DNA from: Caldimonas mangrovi
Lineage (GTDB): Bacteria; Pseudomonadota; Gammaproteobacteria; Burkholderiales; Burkholderiaceae_C
Assembly: GCF_023721835.1 (NCBI RefSeq)
Contig: NZ_JAMKFE010000009.1
Span: forward strand, 161,147 to 225,146
Reading direction: 5' to 3'
Length of the DNA: 64,000 nucleotides
Positions 53,526 to 62,265 of the stretch are shown piece after piece. The position numbers and the translations under genes are program-made. How positions within the stretch are numbered: the stretch's first letter is position 1; each line of letters opens with the position of its first letter. The notes under the pieces are model-generated. The model worked only from the letters and a program-made list of their open reading frames with translations, was not told the DNA's origin and ran no database searches.

Positions 53526-54371
53526 TCAGGCGGCCAGCGGCAGCTGCTGCGATCCGTTGTCGCCGAGCACGGCACATTCCTTCAGGAACTCGCTGATCGT
53601 GGCCAGCGTCGCGACGGGCTGCTCGATGGGCGCGCCGTGCCCGGTGCCCCGGAGCAGGGCCAGCCGAGCGCGCGGCAAATGCTGGGCAATGGCGCGCGCG
53701 TGTGCCGGTGGCGTGTTGCCGTCGAGTTCTGCTGCGATCACCAGCGACGGGATGTCGAGCTGGCGCAACCGCGGCAGCACACTGTCGCGGTCGGCCACCA
53801 TTTCGACCACATGGCGCACGACGCTGCCGTCCATGCGGCCGAGCGCTTGCCGCCAGGCTGCGACTGCGCGAGGCTGCCGGCGACGGAAGGGGCCGCAGAA
53901 CATCGCCTTGGCTGCTTCGCCGGTCAGCCACGGGACCGGGCCGAGCAGGCCGGCAGCGCTGGCCAGTGCATGGAATTTGATGCGGCGCCAGGTGTCCTCG
54001 CGGCCGCCGCTGGTGTTCATCAACACCATCGCCCGCACGCGCTGTGGGTAGGCCAGCGCGAAGCGCATGCCCACCATGCCGCCGAGACTGAAGCCGACCA
54101 GCGTGACCCGGTCCAGCTCCAGCACGTTGCACACGGCCCGCACGTCTTCGACCAGCCGAGCCATCGACCACGGCGTGTGCGGCCGCGTGCTGTAGCCGTG
54201 GCCGCGCCAATCGATGCGAATCACGCGGGCATGGCGGCTCAGTTCGCGCGCCTGGAACTCGAACAGCCGCGTGTCGCACAGCATGCCAGGCAACATCAGC
54301 AGCGGTTCGCCCGCGCCGATGTCGTCGACATGCAGCGTGACGCCGGGGACTTCGACATGGTGGAGGGTCAT
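53526..54371 (-). CDS. Alpha/beta-fold hydrolase
   Basis: 281-residue serine hydrolase. The nucleophile elbow GFSLGGMVG holds Ser95, the acid is in AAELDGNTPPAHA, and the His in LLRGTGHGAPIEQP. The oxyanion region LMLPGMLCDTRLFEFQ and the second motif VIRIDWRGHGYSTRP are standard. Substrate unknown; similarity in layout is to 3-oxoadipate enol-lactonase-like and esterase proteins. Convergent with the cupin gene; divergent from the TPP enzyme. Confidence 0.88.
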   Translation of the reverse strand: MTLHHVEVPGVTLHVDDIGAGEPLLMLPGMLCDTRLFEFQARELSRHARVIRIDWRGHGYSTRPHTPWSMARLVEDVRAVCNVLELDRVTLVGFSLGGMVGMRFALAYPQRVRAMVLMNTSGGREDTWRRIKFHALASAAGLLGPVPWLTGEAAKAMFCGPFRRRQPRAVAAWRQALGRMDGSVVRHVVEMVADRDSVLPRLRQLDIPSLVIAAELDGNTPPAHARAIAQHLPRARLALLRGTGHGAPIEQPVATLATISEFLKECAVLGDNGSQQLPLAA

Positions 54372-54528
54372 GGACTCGTGGAGGGGGTGGAGATGCCGGT
54401 TGCCCATTCTGGCGACGCCTGCGCAAGGGTCAATCCGTTCCCCCTCGTTTGAAGCCCGCTGTCCCCTCTTTCCGGGACGGTGCCGGGCCTCGCGATAATC
54501 GACCGATCGCAGACAGGAGACTTTGCCC

Positions 54529-56247
54529 ATGACTGAGCGAAACACGCCGCGCATCGCCGGCCACGCACTGGTCGAGGCCCTCATCGAGCAGGGCGTCGAC
54601 ACTGCCTTCGGCGTGCCGGGCGAGAGCTTTCTCGGCGTGCTCGACGGCTTCTATGAACACCGTGACCGCATCCGCTTCATCGCCTGCCGGCAAGAGGGCG
54701 GCGCGTCCTTCATGGCCGAGGCGCAGGGCAAGCTGAGCGGGCGGCCGGGCATCTGCTTCGTGACCCGCGGCCCTGGAGCCACCAACGCCAGCATCGGGCT
54801 TCACACGGCCTGGCAGGACTCGACGCCGATGATCCTGTTCATCGGCCAGGTGGGCGCTGACGTGCGCGACCGCGAGGCCTTCCAGGAGGTCGACTACCGC
54901 GCGATGTTCGGACCGAGCACCGGTGCCTTCGCGAAGTGGGTGGCCGAAATTGACAGCGCCGACCGCCTGCCGGAGTACATCGCCCGTGCGTTTCACGTTG
55001 CCATGCAGGGCCGGCCCGGGCCGGTGGTGCTGGCGCTGCCTGAAGACATGCTCGTGACGCCGACCCAGGCGCCGGTGCTGCCGCGTATCGAGCCGGCGCT
55101 GGCGTGGCCGGCTCCGGGCGCGTTGCGCGACGTGCGCACGATGCTGGTAAAGGCCGAACGTCCGCTGGTGATCGTTGGCGGCAGCGGCTGGGACGCCGAG
55201 GCTTGCAAGGCACTGCAACGCTTCGCCGAGAACTGGCAACTGCCGGTCGGCTGCGCCTTCCGCTTCCAGGACCTCTTCGACAACCGCCACCCGCTCTACG
55301 CTGGTGACGTCGGCATCGGCATCAACCCGCGGCTGGCCAAGCGCATCAAGGACGCCGACCTGATCCTCGCGGTGGGGCCGCGCCTGGGCGAGATGACGAC
55401 CGGCGGCTACACGCTGATCGAGGCGCCTCGCCCGAGACAGAAGCTGATTCACATCCATGCCGGTGCCGAGGAACTGGGGCGGGTCTACGCCGCCGACCTG
55501 TTGCTGCAGTCGTCGATGGCTTGTGCCGCAAAGGCGCTCGAAACTCTGGCAGCGCCACCTGCGGTGCCGTGGGGCGAGTGGACGCAGGCTGCGCATGCCG
55601 ACTACGAAGCCAATCTGGAGCCGACCGCGGCCCCGGGCCCGCTCGACATGGCCGAGGTCGTCAAGACGATGCAGCGGCTGCTGGTCGAAGTTGGCAAGGA
55701 GGACGCCGTCTTCACCAACGGTGCCGGCAACTACTCGGGCTGGCTGCACCGCTACTACCAGTACCCGGCGTTGCACATCGGCGGCCGCACCCAGCTGGCG
55801 CCGACGGCTGGCGCGATGGGTTATGGGGTACCGGCTGCCGTGGCCGCCAGCCTGCTGCAACCCGGCCGCGTCGCCATCAACATCGCCGGCGATGGCGACT
55901 TCCTGATGACCGGCCAGGAACTGGCCACCGCCACTGGCTACGGTGGGCGGCCGATCGTGATCGTGGTCGACAACGGCACCTACGGCACGATCCGCATGCA
56001 CCAGGAGCGAGAGTTCCCCGGGCGGGTGTCGGGCAGCGATCTGTTCAACCCGGATTTCACGCTGTTCGCGCAGTCGTTCGGCTGGGATGCCACCCTGGTG
56101 GCACAGACGCAGGAGTTCGAAGCGGCGTTCCGCAAGGCCTTGCGCAGCGAGCGACCGACCTTGCTGCACCTGAAGCTCGACGCCGAGGTCAGCACGAGCC
56201 GCTCGACGCTGAGCGCCATTCGGGCCTCCGCGCTGCGCAGAGGCTGA
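54529..56247 (+). CDS. Thiamine-diphosphate enzyme, acetolactate-synthase-like
   Basis: 572-residue ThDP enzyme. Three domains are visible: Pyr (FGVPGESFLGVLDG; catalytic Glu56 in CRQEGGAS), central, and PP domain with the ThDP motif GDGDFLMTGQELATATGYGG followed by VVDNGTYGT. The QD-loop is EGGASFMAEAQGKLSGRPG. It lacks an adjacent ilvN regulatory subunit, so is unlikely to be the main acetolactate synthase; a catabolic carboligase or decarboxylase is likelier. AGGAGA lies before the ATG at 54529. Confidence 0.88.
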   Translation: MTERNTPRIAGHALVEALIEQGVDTAFGVPGESFLGVLDGFYEHRDRIRFIACRQEGGASFMAEAQGKLSGRPGICFVTRGPGATNASIGLHTAWQDSTPMILFIGQVGADVRDREAFQEVDYRAMFGPSTGAFAKWVAEIDSADRLPEYIARAFHVAMQGRPGPVVLALPEDMLVTPTQAPVLPRIEPALAWPAPGALRDVRTMLVKAERPLVIVGGSGWDAEACKALQRFAENWQLPVGCAFRFQDLFDNRHPLYAGDVGIGINPRLAKRIKDADLILAVGPRLGEMTTGGYTLIEAPRPRQKLIHIHAGAEELGRVYAADLLLQSSMACAAKALETLAAPPAVPWGEWTQAAHADYEANLEPTAAPGPLDMAEVVKTMQRLLVEVGKEDAVFTNGAGNYSGWLHRYYQYPALHIGGRTQLAPTAGAMGYGVPAAVAASLLQPGRVAINIAGDGDFLMTGQELATATGYGGRPIVIVVDNGTYGTIRMHQEREFPGRVSGSDLFNPDFTLFAQSFGWDATLVAQTQEFEAAFRKALRSERPTLLHLKLDAEVSTSRSTLSAIRASALRRG

Positions 56248-56391
56248 GCGCGCGGCGGGGCTGCAACCTCACGTCACGCACTTCCACGCTTGCTTACATC
56301 CGCCGGGCTCGGCAGCGCACGCTGCACCCGGGACAATCGCTGATTCGCCGCCTCGCGCAGAGGCTTCCAACCCGGGCGAACGAGGAGACGG

Positions 56392-56979
56392 ATGGACGCG
56401 AGCGTCGTGCTGCAATGGGTGTCGGGCGGGCTGTTCACCGCGGCCGGCGTGTTGCTGCTCGCCGCGCGCCTGCCGGCCGCCATTGACGCCTGGCGCGCGA
56501 CTCGCTGGCGCAAGATGCCGGCGGTGCTGCAGGCGATGGTGCTGCAGCGCATCGGCAACAGCGAGCGCTATCGGGTGCTCGTCAGCTACCGCTACCGCGA
56601 CGGTGACCACGGCTACATCGGCGAGCGCATCCATCATTGCTACGACGCGTCCGGCAAACGGGTGCTGCACAAGGGTGTGCTGAATCGCCTGCAGGCCGGT
56701 TCGGTGATCGCCGTGCACGTCGACCCCGAACAGCCGCATCAGTCGACCATCCTCGCCGGCGTCAACCGGCACTGCCTGCTGCACGCACTGGCCGGGCTGC
56801 CGCCGGTGCTGATCGGCCTGCTGGTGAGCGGCCATGCGTTGGCGCAGACGACGTCCGTCGAATTGCCGAACTGGAGCCTGGCGCTGGCCGGCGCGGTGTT
56901 GATGGCGAGCGTTCTCGTCGGTGCCTTCAGTCTGCGCGCGCACGATCGCCTCGTGGCCGACGTGGCGCGCGTGCTGTAG
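56392..56979 (+). CDS. DUF3592-type membrane protein
   Basis: 195-residue protein with a helix at residues 8-30, a soluble beta-rich loop (about 40-120; YRVLVSYRYRDGDHGYIGER) and two helices near the C-terminus (about 128-148 and 158-180). The loop between one and two helices matches the DUF3592 arrangement. Function unknown. Thirty-two bases before the flavoprotein gene, same strand. Confidence 0.75.
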   Translation: MDASVVLQWVSGGLFTAAGVLLLAARLPAAIDAWRATRWRKMPAVLQAMVLQRIGNSERYRVLVSYRYRDGDHGYIGERIHHCYDASGKRVLHKGVLNRLQAGSVIAVHVDPEQPHQSTILAGVNRHCLLHALAGLPPVLIGLLVSGHALAQTTSVELPNWSLALAGAVLMASVLVGAFSLRAHDRLVADVARVL

Positions 56980-57011
56980 AGCCGGGCGGCGGCGCGCCTA
57001 CACTCGCGCCG

Positions 57012-58286
57012 ATGCAGTTCTCCTCCGTGCCCGTACACATCGTCGGCGCCGGCCCCGCAGGGCTGATGGCGGCCGAAACCATCGCGAACGCCGGCTGGCC
57101 GGTGCATGTGCATGACGCGATGCCTTCCGCCGGCCGCAAGTTCCTGCTCGCCGGCAAGGGGGGCCTCAACCTGACGCATTCCGAACCGCTGGAGCCCTTC
57201 CTGTCACGCTACGGCGCGCGCCAGCCTCAGATCGAGCGCTGGCTGGCGGGGTTCGGCCCGCAGGCGCTGCAGGAGTGGACGCACGGGTTGGGTATCGACA
57301 CCTTCGTCGGCACCTCGGGGCGAGTGTTTCCCACGGACATGAAGGCCGCCCCGATGCTGCGCGCCTGGATGCACCGCCTGCGCGGGACAGGGGTGCAGTT
57401 TCACATGCGGCATCGCTGGGTCGGCTGGAACGCTGACGGCGCATTGCGCTTCGAGACGCCGCACGGAGCGGTCGACACCGATGCCGCGGCCACGGTGCTG
57501 GCACTCGGCGGTGCCAGTTGGCCGCGGCTGGGCTCCGACGGTGGGTGGGTCGGGGTGCTGCAGCCGCACGGCGTGCCGGTCGCGCCGTTGCGGCCGGCCA
57601 ACTGCGGGTTCGACGTTGCGCGCCCGCAGGCCGACGGCAGTTCGCTGCCGGGCTGGAGCGAACACTTCCGCGAGCGTTTCGCCGGGCATCCGCTGAAGAC
57701 GGTGGCCTTGTCCTGCCCATCGGCCGACGGGCACATCGAGCGGCGCCAGGGCGAATTTGTCGTGACCGGCACGGGCGTCGAAGGCAGCCTCATCTATGCT
57801 TTTTCAGCGCCATTGCGCGACGCGATCGAGGCCCGGGGCAGCGCAGTGGTGCACATCGACCTGCTGCCGGCGAAGAGCCACGAGCAGGTGCTGCGCGAGG
57901 TTGCGCATCCGCGCGGCTCGCGTTCGATGGCCAGCCATCTGCAAAGTCGCCTGGGCCTCGCCGGCGTGAAGGCGAGCCTGCTGCGCGAACTGCTGACGCG
58001 TGAGGCTCATGCCGATCCCGCCCGGCTGGCCGCGGGCATCAAGGCCTTGCCGTTGAGGCTGGCCGCCGCCCGACCGGTCGCCGAAGCGATCAGCACCGCG
58101 GGAGGCGTGTCTTTCGATGCGGTGGACGAGCAACTGATGCTGCGCGTGCTGCCCGGCGTGTTCTGTGCCGGTGAAATGCTGGATTGGGAGGCCCCGACCG
58201 GAGGCTACCTGCTGACGGGTTGCTTCGCCAGCGGCAAACGGGCGGGGCAGGGCGTGGTCGAGTGGTTGCGTCAGCACGGCCGATGA
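57012..58286 (+). CDS. HI0933-type flavoprotein (TIGR03862-like)
   Basis: 424-residue predicted FAD oxidoreductase. FAD motif VHIVGAGPAGLMAAETI at residues 8-24, then the family signature AGRKFLLAGKGGLNLTHSE, and C-terminal GVFCAGEMLDWEAPTGGYLLTGCFASG. Members share a fold with 3-hydroxy-benzoate-type and BaiN-like proteins; activity unproven. ATG at 57012; a longer in-frame extension would overlap the upstream gene and is rejected. Confidence 0.9.
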   Translation: MQFSSVPVHIVGAGPAGLMAAETIANAGWPVHVHDAMPSAGRKFLLAGKGGLNLTHSEPLEPFLSRYGARQPQIERWLAGFGPQALQEWTHGLGIDTFVGTSGRVFPTDMKAAPMLRAWMHRLRGTGVQFHMRHRWVGWNADGALRFETPHGAVDTDAAATVLALGGASWPRLGSDGGWVGVLQPHGVPVAPLRPANCGFDVARPQADGSSLPGWSEHFRERFAGHPLKTVALSCPSADGHIERRQGEFVVTGTGVEGSLIYAFSAPLRDAIEARGSAVVHIDLLPAKSHEQVLREVAHPRGSRSMASHLQSRLGLAGVKASLLRELLTREAHADPARLAAGIKALPLRLAAARPVAEAISTAGGVSFDAVDEQLMLRVLPGVFCAGEMLDWEAPTGGYLLTGCFASGKRAGQGVVEWLRQHGR

Positions 58287-58289
58287 CGC

Positions 58290-58510
58290 CGAACGGGGTC
58301 ATCTGCTGAGAGCCGCCGCACAAACTGGGCGATACGTGGGATGAAGGGCCGCACGACTTGCGAGTCGAGCTTCGAGCGGCTCGTGCAGGCCGGGCCGGTG
58401 CGGCTGCTGCGGCACCTGCGCACACCGAGCGCCGCCGAGTGCCTGGTACGGAATCTGCCTCGACAGCAGAAAGGCGCTGCCGGACGCACCCGCGGACATT
58501 GGCGTTGCGT
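58290..58510 (-). pseudogene. Possible remnant of a LysR-type regulator C-terminus
   Basis: This 241-bp gap contains minus-strand readings that look like the end of a LysR effector domain broken by a frameshift: one frame gives FLLSRQIPYQALGGARCAQV, another SRSKLDSQVVRPFIPRIAQF. Together they resemble a LysR C-terminal segment. Similarity is by eye only; no start codon or N-terminal part is present. Confidence 0.25.
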
Positions 58511-58527
58511 CGAGGAGCCGACAAATC

Positions 58528-60237
58528 TTGTTGCACCAGCCCGATCGACTTTCCGCGCGGCCGTGGCCGCTGTTGCCAGCGTTTGCGTTGGCGCTGGCCG
58601 TGACCCTGCTGGCCTGCAGCGAGCGCCGGTCGCAGCCGCACGCCACGGCGCCGGACGCCGCCACAGAGACAACGCGCAAGGACGACGGCCCGTCGTTCGT
58701 GTCGGCGCTGCGGCAGCGCGTGGCCGACCCGTCCTCGCCGCAAGCCGTGCGCCGGCTCTATGCCGAACGGTCGCCTTTGTGGCTGGACGTGCGCAGCCGT
58801 CCAGGGCCCCAGGCCGAGGCGGCGCTCGCGTTGCTGCGGGCAGCACACACCGAAGGCCTGGACCCGGCCGTGTACCGCGCCGATGCCCTGGCGCTGCAAG
58901 CACGCCAGATCGCCACCGAACGACCCGACGATGCAGTGTTGGCGGATTTCGAGTTCGAGCTGAGCCAGGCAGTGCTGCGCTATCTGCGTCACCTGCACGC
59001 AGGACGGGTACAGCCGAAAGCGGTGGGGTTTCGTGTGCCGGCGCGCGACGAAGCGACCGATATCGCAGACGTGCTGCGCGTTGCGCTGCGGCAGGGTCGC
59101 CTGGCCGATGCGGTCGAGGCGCTGCAACCCAAGCTGGCGCAGTATCCGCTGCTGCGGGGAGAGCTGGCGCGCTATCGATCGCTTGCCGCGCAACCCGCAC
59201 TGCAGGAGCCGCTGCCGGGGACGGACAGCGTGCGACCGGGCGACTCCTACCCGGCGCTCGCGGCTTTGCACGCACGGCTCGTCGCGTATGGCGACCTGCC
59301 GCCTTCGGCGGCCGTGCCGGCCGAACGCTACGACGGGGAGATCGTCGAAGGCGTGAAGCGTTTCCAGGCGCGCCACGGCCTGGAGGCCGATGGCGTCCTC
59401 GGCAGGTCGACGCAGTCGGCACTGAACGTGCCGCCGCAGCAGCGTGTGCGGCAGATCGAGCTGGCGATGGAGCGATTGCGCTGGTTGCCGGAGCTGGGAC
59501 GGCAGCCGTTCATCGGCATCAACATCCCGATGTACCGGCTGTGGGCCTCGGACGCGGCCTCGTCAGGGCCGGTTGCCGCTGCCACGATGAATGTGGTCGT
59601 CGGCAAAGCGCTCGATACGCAGACGCCGGTGATGATGGAGGAGATGCGCTACCTGATCTTCCGGCCGTACTGGAACGTGCCGCGCTCCATCGTGCTGGGC
59701 GAGATCCTGCCCAAGCTGCAGCAGGACCCGGCCTACCTCGACAAGCAGCAGATGGAGATCGTCGACGGCCCGGGTGACGATGCGAAGCCGGTGGCGACCA
59801 CACCGAAGAGCCTCGAGGCACTCACCGAAGGCAAGCTGCGGTTGAGGCAACGGCCCGGGACCCACAATTCGCTGGGTCTGGTGAAGTTCATCTTTCCGAA
59901 CGACGAGGCGGTCTATCTGCACGGCACGACGGCACAGGGGCTGTTCGATCGCATACGCCGCGACTTCAGTCACGGCTGCGTGCGAGTCGAGGACCCGGTC
60001 GCGCTGGCGCAATGGGTGCTGAAGGACCAGCCCGAATGGACGCGCGAGAAGGTCGTCGGGGCGATGCAGGGGCAGGCGAATTCGGTGCGGGTCGACCTGA
60101 AGCGACCGGTACAGGTGCTGCTGTTCTATGTCACCGCGGTCGTGATGCCGGAGGACGGGCGCATGCACTTCGCCGCGGACATCTACAAGCACGACGCCAG
60201 GCTCGAGCGGGCGCTGGCCCAGCGGGCGCCCGGCTGA
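58528..60237 (+). CDS. L,D-transpeptidase, YcbB/LdtD type
   Basis: 569-residue predicted lipoprotein forming 3-3 peptidoglycan cross-links in the periplasm. Signal peptide with lipobox LLAC (lipidated Cys30), a scaffold region, a peptidoglycan-binding domain near 275-310 (GVKRFQARHGLEADGVLG) and a YkuD catalytic domain near 325-500 with HGTTAQGLF and SHGCVRVEDP (catalytic His and Cys). The TTG at 58528 is used because no ATG precedes the signal peptide. Convergent with the DUF882 gene, an arrangement like ycbB-ycbK. Confidence 0.92.
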   Translation: MLHQPDRLSARPWPLLPAFALALAVTLLACSERRSQPHATAPDAATETTRKDDGPSFVSALRQRVADPSSPQAVRRLYAERSPLWLDVRSRPGPQAEAALALLRAAHTEGLDPAVYRADALALQARQIATERPDDAVLADFEFELSQAVLRYLRHLHAGRVQPKAVGFRVPARDEATDIADVLRVALRQGRLADAVEALQPKLAQYPLLRGELARYRSLAAQPALQEPLPGTDSVRPGDSYPALAALHARLVAYGDLPPSAAVPAERYDGEIVEGVKRFQARHGLEADGVLGRSTQSALNVPPQQRVRQIELAMERLRWLPELGRQPFIGINIPMYRLWASDAASSGPVAAATMNVVVGKALDTQTPVMMEEMRYLIFRPYWNVPRSIVLGEILPKLQQDPAYLDKQQMEIVDGPGDDAKPVATTPKSLEALTEGKLRLRQRPGTHNSLGLVKFIFPNDEAVYLHGTTAQGLFDRIRRDFSHGCVRVEDPVALAQWVLKDQPEWTREKVVGAMQGQANSVRVDLKRPVQVLLFYVTAVVMPEDGRMHFAADIYKHDARLERALAQRAPG

Positions 60238-60252
60238 GCCGGCGGCCGCCGG

Positions 60253-60789
60253 CTACCACTGCCGCACGCGGCCCGTGTCGACGTGCACGAAGTTCGAGCC
60301 GGGGTAATAACCGACCCCGCCGGCCTTCATGGCGAGTGCGGCCTTGCGCAACTGAGCGAGCGGTACGTCGGCCACCCGGATGTCGACCGCCTGGCCGACC
60401 ATGTGCAGGCTCTTGGTCGCGACGCCGCTGCTGCGCCGGTGCAGCATCTGGTTGGTCTGCGGCGAGCGATAGCCCGAGATGATCTCGAAGGGGCGTGAGC
60501 TGCCGGTCAAGCCGTGCAGGCGATGCAGCAGGTCGAGCAGGCCGCGGTCGATCTCGGCGACCGCGCCCGTGCGGAAATCACGCAAAACGTGATTGATTTC
60601 GGACAGGGCGTCGAGCACGTAGCGGCCGCCGCTGAAGTACTCGATGTTGCGCAGGTGCTCGCCTGTATGCAGGTGGCTGAAGCTGAGCGCGCGGGGCTCG
60701 GACACGGAAGCCGTTGCCCAGGCGGGTGCCGCCAGTGCGGGCGTGGAGGCAAGGGCGGCAACGAAGCGGCGGCGGGACAGCAGGCTCAC
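60253..60789 (-). CDS. DUF882 peptidase M15-like protein (MepK/YcbK-like)
   Basis: 178-residue exported protein, likely a murein endopeptidase acting on 3-3 cross-links. Tat-type signal SRRRFVAALASTPALAAPAW, then the peptidase core: FEIISGYRSPQTN, SLHMVGQAVDIRV (zinc His and Asp) and YYPGSNFVHVDTG (His). The GTG at 60789 is preferred because it lies about 40 bases after the promoter start; a TTG at 60819 would give an odd Pro-rich start and almost no leader. Faces the L,D-transpeptidase gene. Confidence 0.9.
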   Translation of the reverse strand: MSLLSRRRFVAALASTPALAAPAWATASVSEPRALSFSHLHTGEHLRNIEYFSGGRYVLDALSEINHVLRDFRTGAVAEIDRGLLDLLHRLHGLTGSSRPFEIISGYRSPQTNQMLHRRSSGVATKSLHMVGQAVDIRVADVPLAQLRKAALAMKAGGVGYYPGSNFVHVDTGRVRQW

Positions 60790-60835
60790 AGGCAGTCGGG
60801 GAGAAAAAATGGGTGGCAAGAAGGGCGAAGGCGCA

Positions 60836-60865
60836 GTTATAGAAGCGCGGCTCCTGCAGTGTCAA
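60836..60865 (-). promoter_or_regulatory. Sigma-70 promoter for the DUF882 gene
   Basis: On the minus strand a perfect -35 TTGACA (60865-60860), an 18-base spacer, and TATAAC (60841-60836), five of six matches. Predicted start near 60828. Confidence 0.7.
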
Positions 60866-61022
60866 TGTGTAGATATTTCACGTATGAAACATGTGGCCTC
60901 GCTGCCTGCCGAGGGTGTGCCCTGTTCGTGAGCTTTGTCGCGCAGATCGAGGTTTCCCGGGCTGGCGCTCTCGCGAGACAATCGCGTGTTCAGGCCGAGG
61001 ACGTTTATCGCTGCAGTTTCCG

Positions 61023-62174
61023 ATGGACCCAGACCGAAGCGCCCGCATCCGGCTGGCGCAACTCCACCTCTACGTCGACAACCACATCAACGACCAGTTC
61101 CTCGCGCCGGCGTTGACGGTGGTGGCTGCCGCCTTGCTGACCCGTTGGCTGCCGGTGGAGCGGGTGACGATCTGGGCAGTGGTCGAGCTGGCCATCATCG
61201 CGATCTACATCACCTGTTACCGGCGCTTCCGCGCAGCGAAGGTGCAGGTGGCCGACGAACGTGTCTGGAGGCGCCGCATTGCCTGGGCGCATGGCGCGCA
61301 CATGCTCAGCTGGTCATCGATCATCGTCTGGGGCTGGGTGCCGGGCGACGCCGGCAACCTGATGTTCACGATGATGATCCATCTCGGCCTGGTCTCGCTG
61401 ACGGCCGCGATGAGCAACCCCCACCGGCGGTTGTTGATGTCGGACATGAGCATACCGATCGTCGCGCTGCTGGCGCCGCCGCTGCTCAGCGCGGGCGGCT
61501 TCAATGCGGGACTGGCACTGCTCGGGGTGTTCTACTGCATGCTGATGCTGTGCGTCGCATTCAAGATCCACGGCACGACCGCCGAAGCGATCGAACTCAG
61601 GTTGCGCAACGAAGAGCTGATCTCGAAGCTCGAGCACCAGGCCCGGCTGGACGGATTGACCGGCGTGGCGAATCGCAGCCACCTGCTCGCGACCGGCAAC
61701 GCCGAGATCCGGCGCGCTTCGCGCTTTGGCCATGCGATGGCCCTGCTGATGCTGGACATCGACCACTTCAAGGAGATCAACGACACGCACGGCCATCTGG
61801 TAGGCGACCGGGTGCTCAAGGCGGTGTCGGACGCCTGCGCGCTGGCGGTGCGTCACTGCGACTGCCTGGGCCGGCTCGGCGGTGAGGAGTTCGCGGTCAT
61901 CCTGCCCGAGACCGACCTGCCGTCAGCACTGGCCGCGGCCGAGCGTCTGCGCGAGACCGTGGCCGCGTTGCAACTCCATCACCGCGAGTTCCCGCTCAAG
62001 ACCACCGTCAGCATCGGCGTGGCGATGTTGCAGGCCCCGGGCGAGCCGTTGGCGCAACTGTTGCACCGCGCCGATGTCGCGATGTATCGCGCCAAGAACA
62101 GTGGGCGCAACCGCGTCGAGGCAGAGGTGACCGCCCCGATGTCCGACGCCGGTCCCGAGGCGGTCACGGCCTAG
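61023..62174 (+). CDS. Membrane-bound diguanylate cyclase
   Basis: 383-residue c-di-GMP synthase. Residues 25-180 hold about six hydrophobic segments, then a short coiled linker (ELRLRNEELISKLEHQ) and a GGDEF domain (about 205-370). The active-site loop is GGEEF at 286-290 and the inhibitory site RHCD at 277-280 is exactly five residues before it, so product inhibition is expected. The stop TAG lies in the target duplication of the downstream insertion and was kept intact. Membrane part has no named sensor domain. Confidence 0.93.
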   Translation: MDPDRSARIRLAQLHLYVDNHINDQFLAPALTVVAAALLTRWLPVERVTIWAVVELAIIAIYITCYRRFRAAKVQVADERVWRRRIAWAHGAHMLSWSSIIVWGWVPGDAGNLMFTMMIHLGLVSLTAAMSNPHRRLLMSDMSIPIVALLAPPLLSAGGFNAGLALLGVFYCMLMLCVAFKIHGTTAEAIELRLRNEELISKLEHQARLDGLTGVANRSHLLATGNAEIRRASRFGHAMALLMLDIDHFKEINDTHGHLVGDRVLKAVSDACALAVRHCDCLGRLGGEEFAVILPETDLPSALAAAERLRETVAALQLHHREFPLKTTVSIGVAMLQAPGEPLAQLLHRADVAMYRAKNSGRNRVEAEVTAPMSDAGPEAVTA

Positions 62175-62186
62175 CAGGCTGTTGAA
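62175..62186 (+). repeat. IS left inverted repeat
   Basis: CAGGCTGTTGAA, perfect inverse of the right end. Confidence 0.9.
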
Positions 62187-62265
62187 TTTCCCCCGCACAA
62201 ATGCTGTGTTGCAGGGGCACGGAAGTTGATACGGTAGAGCGCCGATCAACAGGGGAGCGAAGACG

